Positions 27,193-36,385 of a DNA stretch of 64,000 nt are shown one piece after another. Source of the DNA: Flavobacterium aquidurense. Its GTDB lineage: Bacteria > Bacteroidota > Bacteroidia > Flavobacteriales > Flavobacteriaceae. Each line of letters begins with the position of its first letter. Positions within the stretch are counted from its first letter, which is position 1. Made by a program: the position numbers and the translations under genes. Under the pieces are notes generated by a model. That model saw only the letters and a program-made list of their open reading frames with translations, was not told where the DNA came from and made no database searches. Location of the stretch: positions 248,001-312,000 of the forward strand of contig FNPS01000003.1 in the NCBI GenBank assembly GCA_900107365.1, given 5' to 3'.

Positions 27193-28626
27193 ATGTTTTT
27201 TAACTCATTAGCATTTGCTGTTTTTTTGCCAATCGTTTTTTTTCTGTATTGGTTTGTCTTTAATAAAACCAAAAGTACACAAAATGCTTTATTAATTGTT
27301 GCTAGTTATTATTTCTATTCTTGCTGGGATTGGAGGTTCTTATTTTTACTGGTTTTCTCAACATTTTTAGACTATTACACCGGAATACAAATTGAAAAAG
27401 GAAAATCAGAAAGAAGTCGTAAATTTTGGTTTTGGTTAAGTATTATTGTCAACTTAGGTTTCCTCGGAATTTTTAAATATTACAATTTTTTTGCAGCTTC
27501 ATTCTCTGAATTATTAAATTCAATTGGAATTCAGGCTAGCCCAATTTTATTAAATGTCATTCTTCCAGTTGGAATTTCATTTTATACTTTTCATGGCTTG
27601 TCGTACGTAATTGATATTTACTTTAAACGAATTAAAGCCGAATATAACTTTATCGATTATTCTCTTTTTGTAAGTTATTTTCCGCTTTTGGTAGCTGGTC
27701 CAATTGAGAGAGCTACCCATTTATTACCTGAAATAAAAGTAAAACGAGAATTTGACCTAGAAAAAGCTAAGGAAGGCATTTATCAAATTATATGGGGTTT
27801 AGTCAAAAAAGTGGTCATTGCTGATACCTGTGCGACTTATGCCAATGCCATTTTTGATAATTATACGGCAATGAATTCAGTTTCACTAATATTAGGTGCC
27901 ATTTATTTTGCGTTCCAAATCTATGGAGACTTTTCCGGTTATTCTGATATTGCATTAGGAGTCTCAAAATTGTTTGGTTTAGATTTGTTACGAAATTTCA
28001 ATTATCCTTATTTTTCAAGAGATATTGCAGAGTTTTGGCGTCGTTGGCATATTTCCCTTTCTTCTTGGTTTCGCGATTATTTATATATTCCGTTAGGGGG
28101 AAGTAAAGGCGGACTTTGGATGAAAATAAGAAACACTTTTATAATTTTTGTAGTAAGCGGTTTTTGGCATGGTGCTAATTGGACTTATCTCGCATGGGGA
28201 TTTATTAATGCTGTTTACTTTTTGCCATTGCTTTTGTCTAATAGTAATCGAAATAATATGGGTGAAATTCAGCTTAAATTTAATTTTGATTCTGCTAAAG
28301 TAGTACTTAGTATTTTTTATACTTTTTTATTGACTTGCGTGGCTTGGGTATTTTTTAGAGCAAGAACGATAACAGATGCAGTTTTATACTTAAAACGAAT
28401 TTTTACAAGCAAAGATTTTAGTTTTCAATATTTAGATAATGAGCGTTATAGCTATGAATTATTACTTATGATTGGTTTATTTGTTTTAGTTGAATGGAAT
28501 AATCGTAATAAAATAGAACCTCTTTCAGGAAAAAAAAGCATGTTGAAAGTAGCCTTGGCAATTCTTGCCATTCTTGCTTTCGGAACTTATTCAGATTATA
28601 AAGAATTTATATATTTTCAGTTTTAA
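27193..28626 (+). CDS. MBOAT family O-acyltransferase (AlgI/DltB-like)
   Basis: 477 residues and about ten membrane segments. Signature regions: FNSLAFAVFLPIVFFLYW, ILPVGISFYTFHGLSYVID, FPLLVAGPIERATHLLPE, RNFNYPYFSRDIAEFWRRWHISLSSW region (28000-28070) and FWHGANWTYLAWG, which holds the catalytic His of MBOAT enzymes. AlgI-type proteins pass acetyl groups across the inner membrane to modify periplasmic polysaccharide. The one-base overlap with the SGNH gene that follows gives the two-gene arrangement seen in alginate, cellulose and peptidoglycan O-acetylation systems. Confidence 0.93.
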   Translation: MFFNSLAFAVFLPIVFFLYWFVFNKTKSTQNALLIVASYYFYSCWDWRFLFLLVFSTFLDYYTGIQIEKGKSERSRKFWFWLSIIVNLGFLGIFKYYNFFAASFSELLNSIGIQASPILLNVILPVGISFYTFHGLSYVIDIYFKRIKAEYNFIDYSLFVSYFPLLVAGPIERATHLLPEIKVKREFDLEKAKEGIYQIIWGLVKKVVIADTCATYANAIFDNYTAMNSVSLILGAIYFAFQIYGDFSGYSDIALGVSKLFGLDLLRNFNYPYFSRDIAEFWRRWHISLSSWFRDYLYIPLGGSKGGLWMKIRNTFIIFVVSGFWHGANWTYLAWGFINAVYFLPLLLSNSNRNNMGEIQLKFNFDSAKVVLSIFYTFLLTCVAWVFFRARTITDAVLYLKRIFTSKDFSFQYLDNERYSYELLLMIGLFVLVEWNNRNKIEPLSGKKSMLKVALAILAILAFGTYSDYKEFIYFQF

Positions 28627-29507
28627 TGAAGCGTTTTTTAATTTATGCAGTCAAAATTTTAATCGTAACTGGTTTAGTAGCGATTGCTTTGGACGGATTA
28701 TATACGGCAGTGTTTCTGCGATCTAAAAACAGAGGAAAAATAGAAACCGTTTTTAATTCAGAACCGCAGCAATACGATGTCATTATTTTGGGGTCATCAA
28801 GAGCAAATAATCATTTTGTCTCAAAGATGTTTGAAGATAAAGGATTTAAAACGTTTAATTATGGTATGAGTGGGGGGCATTTATTTGAAGCTTCTTTAAT
28901 GCTGAAATTGATGATTGAAAGAAAATATTCAATTAAAAATGTCGTCCTCGAAGCTGATTTAAATCTATCTAATGACAATGAATCCGAAGGCGTATCGGCT
29001 AAATTTTTACCATATATTCATAATTCAGAAGTTATAAAAGATCATTTTTCTTCTCAGGAAAATTTTAATGAACTTTATTATATTCCTTTTTACAGATATA
29101 TAAAATATGATTCAAAAATTGGCTTTAGAGAGACTTATAAAATTGTAACGCATCAAACAACAAATGCTCTGGATAATCTAGGATTTTACCCTTTAAAAAA
29201 ACACAAAAATGGCAATATGAAAAATAATATTGTTAACTTGAATCCTTTACCTCATAATAAATATTACGAAGAAATTAAAAACATTTGTAAAGCAAACAAC
29301 ATTAATTTTATTGCCGTTATGACACCAATGTGCGAAAATGTTACAGGCATGAATTATTTTGAGAAAGTTAAAAAAGCATATCCGGAAATTCATAATTATG
29401 AAAATATAGTTATCGAAAACAAATATTTTTCGTCTTGTGGGCATATGACTGATGAAGGAGCAAAGATGTTTACAGCCAGAATTTTAAAAGATTTTTTTAA
29501 GAAGTAA
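28626..29507 (+). CDS. Membrane-anchored SGNH-like protein, partner of the MBOAT acyltransferase
   Basis: 293 residues. One N-terminal membrane anchor (about 5-27) places the rest in the periplasm. VIILGSSRANNHF at 52-64 is the SGNH block I with nucleophile Ser58; NYGMSGGHLFEA follows as block II. Near the C-terminus the catalytic block reads SSCGHMTDEGA, so His273 is present but the Asp of DxxH is replaced by Ser270. It may work as a Ser-His dyad or as a non-catalytic carrier. It probably receives the acyl group from the MBOAT protein and passes it to the glycan. Family role is known; the details here are inferred. Confidence 0.8.
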   Translation: MKRFLIYAVKILIVTGLVAIALDGLYTAVFLRSKNRGKIETVFNSEPQQYDVIILGSSRANNHFVSKMFEDKGFKTFNYGMSGGHLFEASLMLKLMIERKYSIKNVVLEADLNLSNDNESEGVSAKFLPYIHNSEVIKDHFSSQENFNELYYIPFYRYIKYDSKIGFRETYKIVTHQTTNALDNLGFYPLKKHKNGNMKNNIVNLNPLPHNKYYEEIKNICKANNINFIAVMTPMCENVTGMNYFEKVKKAYPEIHNYENIVIENKYFSSCGHMTDEGAKMFTARILKDFFKK

Positions 29508-29511
29508 AACC

Positions 29512-30657
29512 ATGAAAATAGCCTTTTTAACACCAGAATATCCGCATCCTTTGACAGGGAATTCGGGTGGTATAGGTACAAGTATAAAAAATTTGGCAAC
29601 AGGACTTTTACAAAAAGGTATTGTAGTTAGAGTTTTAGTGTATGGACAAAAGGAAGATGACATTTTTGATGATAATGGAATTGTGATTCAACAGATTAAA
29701 AATGTAAAATTGAAAGGCTTATCCTGGTTTTTGACAAGAAAGAAATTAGAAAAAATAATCAATAAATTGTATTCTAATAAGGAAATTGATCTTGTTGAAG
29801 CACCTGACTGGACAGGGATTACATCCTTTATTAAACCAAATAAATGTCCAATTATCATTCGATTGCATGGTTCTGATACTTATTTCTGCCATTTGGATAA
29901 TCGCCCTGTGAAAAGGGTAAATAAATTTCATGAAAAAAGAGCGATTAGCAAGGCAGATGGTTTACTATCAGTAAGTCAGTTTACTGCAGATTTGACAAAT
30001 GTAATTTTTGATTTAAATAAAGAATATACAATTCTTCCCAATCTTATTGATACTAGTTTATTTGAAATTGATACTAATCACAGTCAGAAAGAAAAAAGCA
30101 TTTTATATTTTGGAAGTCTAATTCGTAAAAAAGGTCTTTTAGAATTACCTTTAATTTTTAATAAAGTAATCGAGAACAATCCTGAAATTAAATTAATTTT
30201 AATTGGTAAAGATGTTCCTGATATTATCTCCGGGAATTCATCTACCTGGCAAATGATGCAGAAATTGTTTTCTGCTGAAGCCATTGATAATGTAACCTAT
30301 TTAGGGAGTGTTGCTCATGTTGAAATAAAACAAAAAGTACAAGAGGCTAGTATTTGTGTTTTTCCTTCTTTTGCAGAAGCTTTCCCAGTTTCATGGTTGG
30401 AAGCTATGGCCATGGGAAAACCAATTGTTGCATCAAATATTGGCTGGGCATACGAAGTGATTGATGATGAGAAAAATGGTTTTTTAATGAATCCGAAACA
30501 TCATTACGATTTTGCAGAAAAGATTGCGGCTATTTTAGAAAATGAAGAGCTAAGTCTCAGAGTTGGGGAATTCGCGAGAAAAAAAGTAGTAGAGTCTTTT
30601 GATACAAAAGTTTTAGTAAAGAAAAATATCGAATTTTATGAATCGGTTAAATTTTAA
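29512..30657 (+). CDS. GT4-type glycosyltransferase
   Basis: 381 residues. IAFLTPEYPHPLTGNSGGIGTSIKN with the Gly-rich acceptor loop, EAPDWTGI, IIRLHGSDTYF; then ILYFGSLIRKKGLLELP, LIGKD and the EX7E region in FAEAFPVSWLEAMAMGKPIVAS. Classical GT4 architecture with no membrane segment. It lies 4 bases after the SGNH gene and 3 bases before the next gene, so clearly in one operon. Confidence 0.9.
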   Translation: MKIAFLTPEYPHPLTGNSGGIGTSIKNLATGLLQKGIVVRVLVYGQKEDDIFDDNGIVIQQIKNVKLKGLSWFLTRKKLEKIINKLYSNKEIDLVEAPDWTGITSFIKPNKCPIIIRLHGSDTYFCHLDNRPVKRVNKFHEKRAISKADGLLSVSQFTADLTNVIFDLNKEYTILPNLIDTSLFEIDTNHSQKEKSILYFGSLIRKKGLLELPLIFNKVIENNPEIKLILIGKDVPDIISGNSSTWQMMQKLFSAEAIDNVTYLGSVAHVEIKQKVQEASICVFPSFAEAFPVSWLEAMAMGKPIVASNIGWAYEVIDDEKNGFLMNPKHHYDFAEKIAAILENEELSLRVGEFARKKVVESFDTKVLVKKNIEFYESVKF

Positions 30658-30660
30658 ATT

Positions 30661-32205
30661 TTGATAATAGTTTACCATAATAATAAACATGTAGTAAAAG
30701 TTACTTCAAAGGATAATGAAGACTTATTGCATAACAGTAATGCTCGAATTGCAACAGTAATAACTGAATTAGCTTTGCAGTATCCTGAATCAAAAATAGT
30801 CTGGTGTAATGAAAATTATCAAAACTACCTTAATTTAGAAGCTGTAAGAGAAAGTTTTCATCATAATAAAATGATGTTATCCTATAATCCGAATCATACT
30901 GATTTTTTAGGTAGAAAAATAGGCTATATTGATCAATCTCCTTTTATTAAAATCAATAAGCATGTAACTTATCCAACCTGGCAAATGAGCAGTTTGGCAG
31001 GAGCTATTCATGCCAAAGTATTAATTGAAATCAATCAGAAAATAAGACCTGATTCAAATTTTAATTATTATTTAAATTCAGTAGCTAAAATTTGTATGCC
31101 ACTTGGCTTGTTGTGTTATTCAGAAAGAAAATTGTTTACACAGGATATTAGCTTAAAGGTTCCTCAAAAATATTCAAATTTTACTCTTTTTAGATTTGTA
31201 AAACAGCACTACAGAATACGATGGACATTTTTATTATTTTTAAATTTAATGGTTTTTGAGTTTAGATTTCCATTTTTAGCTTTGATATACAGTTGGTTTT
31301 TTAAAAATAGAAATAATGAAAACATAAGTTTAGATAAAATAAGTACTTTTTCTTCGTTGAAAACAACCCATTCTGAAACAATCGATATCATAATTCCGAC
31401 TATTGGACGAAAAAAATATCTGTATGATTTTTTGAAAGATTTGTCGAAACAAACCCATTTGCCTAATAATGTAATAATTGTTGAACAAAATACTTTACCA
31501 AAAAGTGTTTCAGAACTAGATTATTTAGTTTCTGAAGTTTGGCCATTTAAGATTAAACATACTTTTACAAATCAGGCAGGAGCTTGTAATGCTAGAAATA
31601 TGGCCCTTAAAGAAGTTGAAAGTGAATGGCTTTTTTTTGCTGATGACGATATTAGAATAGAAGAAAATTTTATAGAATCTTCATTTAGTTTCATTGCTAA
31701 ATATAAAAGTAAAGTAATGACTTTTAATTGTTTGCAAAAGAATCAAAAAACGATTAATAAAGAAATATTTCAATGGGTATCATTTGGGTCAGGATGCAGC
31801 ATTGTTAAGAAAGAGGTAGTTCAAGATATGTCTTTTGATTTAAAATACGAATTTGGATTTGGGGAAGATGGTGACTTTGGAATGCAGATTCGAAATAAGG
31901 GACATGATATTTTTTATTTTCCTGCTCCTCAAATTTTACATTTAAAAGCACCTATAGGAGGTTTTAGAACAAAACCAGATTTAGCTTGGAATAAAGATAA
32001 AGTTAAACCCAAACCATCTCCAACAGTAATACTTTATAAAATATTGCATGAAACTAAAGAACAAATGAATGGATATCAAACAATTTTGTTTTTTAAATAT
32101 TATAGTAGACAATCTGTTAAAAATCCAATAAAATATTTTTTTAAATTTCATAAAGAATGGAGGCAAAGTTTATATTGGGCAAATGAATTAATTAATAAAG
32201 CATGA
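30661..32205 (+). CDS. Two-part protein: unassigned N-terminal domain plus GT2 glycosyltransferase
   Basis: 514 residues. Residues 1-235 are not a family I know: IIVYHNNKHVVKVT, then YPESKIVWCNENYQNYLNLE and hydrophobic LLFLNLMVFEFRFPFLALIYSWFF around 195-215, possibly a membrane-associated stretch. From about 240 a GT2 domain begins with IDIIIPTIGRKKYLYDFL, QAGACNARNMALK, WLFFADDDIRIE (metal site) and FGFGEDGDFGMQI. The start is a TTG three bases after the preceding stop; an internal start would lose the N-terminal domain. The fusion is unusual next to neighbouring single-domain GT2 genes of 290-350 residues. Confidence 0.75.
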   Translation: MIIVYHNNKHVVKVTSKDNEDLLHNSNARIATVITELALQYPESKIVWCNENYQNYLNLEAVRESFHHNKMMLSYNPNHTDFLGRKIGYIDQSPFIKINKHVTYPTWQMSSLAGAIHAKVLIEINQKIRPDSNFNYYLNSVAKICMPLGLLCYSERKLFTQDISLKVPQKYSNFTLFRFVKQHYRIRWTFLLFLNLMVFEFRFPFLALIYSWFFKNRNNENISLDKISTFSSLKTTHSETIDIIIPTIGRKKYLYDFLKDLSKQTHLPNNVIIVEQNTLPKSVSELDYLVSEVWPFKIKHTFTNQAGACNARNMALKEVESEWLFFADDDIRIEENFIESSFSFIAKYKSKVMTFNCLQKNQKTINKEIFQWVSFGSGCSIVKKEVVQDMSFDLKYEFGFGEDGDFGMQIRNKGHDIFYFPAPQILHLKAPIGGFRTKPDLAWNKDKVKPKPSPTVILYKILHETKEQMNGYQTILFFKYYSRQSVKNPIKYFFKFHKEWRQSLYWANELINKA

Positions 32206-33200
32206 AATTTTCCCTAATCATTTGTACCTATATGCGTCCGGAACCATTGCTTACATTATTGCAATCAGTTCAGAAACAAACTTTATATCCTCATGAAATT
32301 TTAATTGTAGATGGATCTACGAATAATGAAACTGAAGCGATTTTAAGTTTAAATCAGTTTGAAAATCTTAAATATTTTTTGGTCGACAACCAAAATCGCG
32401 GTTTAACTAAACAAAGAAATTTTGGGATTCAAAAAGTTAGCGATTATGTTGAAATTGTTTGTTTTTTAGATGATGATACGGTTTTAGAACCGGATTATTT
32501 TGAGATTTTGCTAAAAACTTATGGAATTTTCCCAGAAGCCTTAGGAGTTGGTGGTTATATATACAATGAAATAAAATGGGAGAAAACATCAAAAGATTAT
32601 ATTCCTAAAATCAGCGAATTTTATTTTGATGGATGGAAACGCAAAGACGGAAGTCGTTTTATTCTTCGAAAAAAACTAAATCTGGATAGTGATTGCATGC
32701 CTGGTTTTTCACCATTATTTTCGCACGGGAGAAGTGTTGGATTTCTACCGCCAAATAATGAGGTTTATGAAGTAGAGCAATTAATGGGAGGTGTTTCATC
32801 TTTTAAAAAATCTGTTTTTGAAAAACTTTCATTTTCTACTTATTTTGAAGGCTATGGTTTATATGAAGATGCCGACTTTACTTTAAGAGTTGCTAAAATC
32901 GGAAAATTATATCTAAATACAGGATCTAAATTACACCATTTTCACGCTGAATCCGGTCGACCAAATCAATATCAATATGGTAAAATGGTAGTGAGAAATG
33001 GTTGGTATGTTTGGCGTGTTAAAAATATAAAACCAGATTTTAAAGCCAGATTAAAATGGAATGCAATAACGATTTTACTTACCTTAATTCGTTTTTCTAA
33101 TGTTATTACGGACAATAATAAAATGGTCGCGTTCACAGAAGCATGCGGAAGGACAGTGGGATGGTGGAGCTTGTTTTTAAATAAACCTAAGGAGGTATGA
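32202..33200 (+). CDS. GT2 family glycosyltransferase
   Basis: 332 residues: FSLIICTYMRPEPLLTLL, HEILIVDGSTNNET, GLTKQRNFGIQ, and VCFLDDDTVLEPDYF with the metal-binding DDD. YEDADFTLRVAKIGKL is the acceptor-side motif. Rhamnosyl-transferase-like enzymes share this pattern, but the sugar is not certain. Four-base overlaps (ATGA) at both ends. Confidence 0.9.
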   Translation: MKFSLIICTYMRPEPLLTLLQSVQKQTLYPHEILIVDGSTNNETEAILSLNQFENLKYFLVDNQNRGLTKQRNFGIQKVSDYVEIVCFLDDDTVLEPDYFEILLKTYGIFPEALGVGGYIYNEIKWEKTSKDYIPKISEFYFDGWKRKDGSRFILRKKLNLDSDCMPGFSPLFSHGRSVGFLPPNNEVYEVEQLMGGVSSFKKSVFEKLSFSTYFEGYGLYEDADFTLRVAKIGKLYLNTGSKLHHFHAESGRPNQYQYGKMVVRNGWYVWRVKNIKPDFKARLKWNAITILLTLIRFSNVITDNNKMVAFTEACGRTVGWWSLFLNKPKEV

Positions 33201-34186
33201 CGAAAACTAAAATCTATATATACGGACTTTGTAATGTTTTTTATGATGGCTTTTATATTCAGGGTATAAAAGAAATTTGTCAGGATTTTGAATTTAATAT
33301 TTCAAAGTTTCCTAAATTCAATCAGGGGACTTTTGCTTTTATTATTGAAAATGACAACTACTCGAAGAAAATTATTATTGATTCAAAAGATTCGAATCAA
33401 ATTAATAGTATTGAGTTAGAATGGTGCAATGTATATGGTAAAGTAAATTATAATCTGAATCATTTACCTGTCGAAAATAGTGAAAAGGTTGTTGCAATTG
33501 GACCCAGCTTTGGTATCAAGATTTGGAACTTGTTTCAAACGTTTTATTATTTGATTTTAAATTTTATGAGATTTAGAAATTCTATCTCAAACACAAACAG
33601 ACGAGAGTTTGTGGCCAACTATTGGAGACAATATAGAAGATTGAAATTGGAAAAGTATAATTCAGTTCCATCATCTTCTAATGAAGTTTTTTTTATAAAT
33701 AGTATTTGGAAACAAGAAAAAGAAACCAATAGAAATCGTGCTTTGTTTATGAAATCATGTAAAAGTAATTCAGATATTATTTTTGAAGGAGGTTTTGCGG
33801 CTAGAAGCAATGGAGATAATTTAGGATTTGATGATTTAGTGTATTCAAAAAAAATTCCTTTAAAAACCTATGTTAAAAAAATCCAGAATTCGGCTTTTGT
33901 ATTTAGTACTCCGGCAGTTCTATCTTGTCATGGTTGGAAATTGGGTGAGTTTTTGGCTTTAGGAAAAGCAATTATTACAACTCCCCACTATAATATATTG
34001 CCAAAAGATTTGTTAAATAATGTCGATGTCATTTATGTAAACGATGGAGAAGATATTAGTAATGCAATAGAAAAAATAATAAAAAATTTTGATTTTAAAA
34101 GAAAGCTCGAATTAGAAAGCAAAAACTATTTTGATCAATATTTGGCGCCGAAAAAAGTTATTACAAGATTACTGGAAAATACATAA
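33197..34186 (+). CDS. Unrecognised locus protein, possible GT-B glycosyltransferase
   Basis: 329 residues. I do not recognise the family. Visible: an N-terminal KIYIYGLCNVFYDGFYIQGIK, a basic middle section (NRREFVANYWRQYRRLKLEKY), and a C-terminal LSCHGWKLGEFLALGKAIITTP that resembles the donor-binding motif of GT-B enzymes that lack a full GT4 signature. No signal peptide. It overlaps the preceding gene by 4 bases and is followed after one base by a GT4 gene, so it belongs to the polysaccharide operon. Transferase function is inferred from context and the C-terminal motif. Confidence 0.55.
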   Translation: MTKTKIYIYGLCNVFYDGFYIQGIKEICQDFEFNISKFPKFNQGTFAFIIENDNYSKKIIIDSKDSNQINSIELEWCNVYGKVNYNLNHLPVENSEKVVAIGPSFGIKIWNLFQTFYYLILNFMRFRNSISNTNRREFVANYWRQYRRLKLEKYNSVPSSSNEVFFINSIWKQEKETNRNRALFMKSCKSNSDIIFEGGFAARSNGDNLGFDDLVYSKKIPLKTYVKKIQNSAFVFSTPAVLSCHGWKLGEFLALGKAIITTPHYNILPKDLLNNVDVIYVNDGEDISNAIEKIIKNFDFKRKLELESKNYFDQYLAPKKVITRLLENT

Positions 34187-34187
34187 A

Positions 34188-35306
34188 ATGAAATTTGTAA
34201 TAATTACGCATGTGAATCATATTAAAAGTAGCAATCATTATTTTGGTTATGCACCTTATGTGCGTGAAATGAATATTTGGTTGAAATATGTTAATGAGGT
34301 TATAGTTGTTGGGCCATTTTTAAATGGAAATCCGGCAATAATAGATATTCCATATAGTCATAGTAAAATTGATTTTAGAAAAATTCCTGATTTTAATTTT
34401 ATGAGTTTTAAAAACAATATAGTTTCGTTTTTTAAATTGCCAATAATTTTTTGGGAAATATTCTGGGCAATGAAAGAGGCAGATCATATTCATTTGCGTT
34501 GTCCTGGAAATGTTGGTTTGATAGGATGTTTGGTTCAAATGTTATTTCCAAGGAAAATAAAAACTGCAAAATATGCTGGAAATTGGGACTCGAAAAGTAA
34601 CCAGCCTTGGACATATAAATTACAAAAGAAAATTTTGAATAGTTCTTTTCTAACCCGAAATATGAAAGTTTTAGCATACGGTGATTGGGAGAATCAGTCT
34701 AATAATATAAAATCTTTTTTTACAGCAACATATTCAGAATCAGAAAAACTGTTGCCTAATAAAACAGATTTAAAGAATTTGATAGAATTTGTTTTTGTGG
34801 GAACCCTCGTTGCAGGGAAAAACCCAATGTATGCTATTAGGTTAGTGGAGCAATTTATTAAAGAAAACAAAAATGCAATCCTGAATTTATTTGGAGAAGG
34901 AAGTGAAAGAATTGCTTTGGAAGAGTATATTAGGAAAAATAATCTGGAAAATTATATTTTTTTAAACGGAAACCAAAATAAGGAAACAATAAAAAAAGCC
35001 TATCAAAAAAGTCATTTTGTTATTTTACCATCTAAAAGTGAAGGCTGGCCCAAAGCTATTGCTGAAGGTATGTTTTGGGGATGTATTCCAATAGCGACGA
35101 AAATTTCATGCGTTCCTTTTATGCTCGACTATGGAAATAGAGGTATTTTGCTTGAAATGGATTTAGAAAAAGATGTATCTCAAATTGAAAACATAATAAG
35201 TAACAGAGAGTGCTTTTTATCAATGAGTAAACTAGCTGCAAGCTGGTCACAGCAATATACGACCGAAATTTTTGAATTAGAAATAAAAAAACTACTACTA
35301 GAATGA
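34188..35306 (+). CDS. GT4-type glycosyltransferase
   Basis: 372 residues from the ATG at 34188 (MKFVIITHVNHIKSSN), one base after the preceding stop. The longer frame from 34131 would overlap the preceding gene by 56 bases and adds a basic, non-conserved tail, so it is rejected. FVGTLVAGKNPMYAIRLVEQ, LNLFGEGSERIALEEYI and the EX7E-like region SKSEGWPKAIAEGMFWGCIPIAT mark the nucleotide-sugar domain. ATGA overlap with the next gene. Confidence 0.85.
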   Translation: MKFVIITHVNHIKSSNHYFGYAPYVREMNIWLKYVNEVIVVGPFLNGNPAIIDIPYSHSKIDFRKIPDFNFMSFKNNIVSFFKLPIIFWEIFWAMKEADHIHLRCPGNVGLIGCLVQMLFPRKIKTAKYAGNWDSKSNQPWTYKLQKKILNSSFLTRNMKVLAYGDWENQSNNIKSFFTATYSESEKLLPNKTDLKNLIEFVFVGTLVAGKNPMYAIRLVEQFIKENKNAILNLFGEGSERIALEEYIRKNNLENYIFLNGNQNKETIKKAYQKSHFVILPSKSEGWPKAIAEGMFWGCIPIATKISCVPFMLDYGNRGILLEMDLEKDVSQIENIISNRECFLSMSKLAASWSQQYTTEIFELEIKKLLLE

Positions 35307-36385
35307 GAGTTGTACAGATTATAGATTCTTTAGAACTTGGTGGTGCAGAACGAATGGCTGTAAATTATGCTAATGGACTATCTAAAAATATAGATTTTTC
35401 AGGTTTAATTGCAACGAGAAAAGAAGGTGGCTTAATAAATCAAATAGATTCTGATGTCGCTTATCTATTTTTACAACGTAAAAAGAGTGTGGATCTAAAT
35501 GCTGTATTGCGTCTTAGAAAATATCTTGTAAAAAATAAAATTGACATAATGCATGCACATAGTTCGTCATTTTTTATAGCGGTGTTAGTAAAGCTGACTT
35601 TACCACGATTAAAGATATTTTGGCACGATCATTATGGCACAAGATCACAAGAAACTAAAAAGGAAAATATATTTTTGGTTTTTTTATCAACTTTTTTTTC
35701 TTCTATTTTTGTAGTCAATCTTCAGTTAAAAGAGTGGAATGAAAAAAATCTTAATTGCTCAAATGTAATTTTTATCCCTAATTTTACTAAATCTCATAAT
35801 GTTTCTGGAAGTGAACAATTAACAGACTTAAAAGGATCAGAGGGGAAAAGAATAGTTTTTCTGGCTAATTTAAAAAATCCTAAAAACCATCTTTTAATCT
35901 TAAAAGCTTATGCTGAATTAAAATTATTTGAATTAGACTGGAGCTTACATTTAATAGGAAGAGATTATTTTGATTCTTATTCAGAGGCAATAAAAGACTT
36001 TATAAACGCATATAGTTTAGAAAGATATGTTTATTTGTATGGAGAAAAAGGGGATATTAAAAATATTTTATCTCAGGCTTCAGTTGGTGTTTTAGCTTCA
36101 ACACAAGAGGGGTTTCCGGTAACTTTACTCGAGTACGCTTTAGAAAATGTTGCTGTAGTCTCTACCAATGTTGGATATTGTTCTCTTCTTATAGAGAATG
36201 AAAATGATGGATTATTATTTGATCCTTTTTCTGAATTGGAAGTTAAAAATCAATTGAAAAAAATAATTGAGGATGAAAGTTTAAGGAATACTTTAGTTGA
36301 GAAATTTAAAACAAAGGTTTTGCAGCATTATTCAGAAGAAGCAGTAATTGAAAAGCTAATTTTAGCGTACAAAAAAAGTAAATAA
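35303..36385 (+). CDS. GT4-type glycosyltransferase
   Basis: 360 residues. RVVQIIDSLELGGAERMAVNYA is the canonical N-terminal GGAE acceptor loop of many capsule GT4 enzymes; IMHAHSSSF and WHDHYGTRS follow. The C-terminal half has IVFLANLKNPKNHLLIL and TQEGFPVTLLEYALENVAVVSTN with EX7E. Ends on a TAATG junction with the polymerase-like gene. Confidence 0.92.
   Translation: MRVVQIIDSLELGGAERMAVNYANGLSKNIDFSGLIATRKEGGLINQIDSDVAYLFLQRKKSVDLNAVLRLRKYLVKNKIDIMHAHSSSFFIAVLVKLTLPRLKIFWHDHYGTRSQETKKENIFLVFLSTFFSSIFVVNLQLKEWNEKNLNCSNVIFIPNFTKSHNVSGSEQLTDLKGSEGKRIVFLANLKNPKNHLLILKAYAELKLFELDWSLHLIGRDYFDSYSEAIKDFINAYSLERYVYLYGEKGDIKNILSQASVGVLASTQEGFPVTLLEYALENVAVVSTNVGYCSLLIENENDGLLFDPFSELEVKNQLKKIIEDESLRNTLVEKFKTKVLQHYSEEAVIEKLILAYKKSK

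Noticed and set aside
34131..34187. Upstream start of the GT4 gene at 34131
   Set aside because: A 56-base overlap with the preceding gene and no conserved residues; the ATG at 34188 gives a normal N-terminus.
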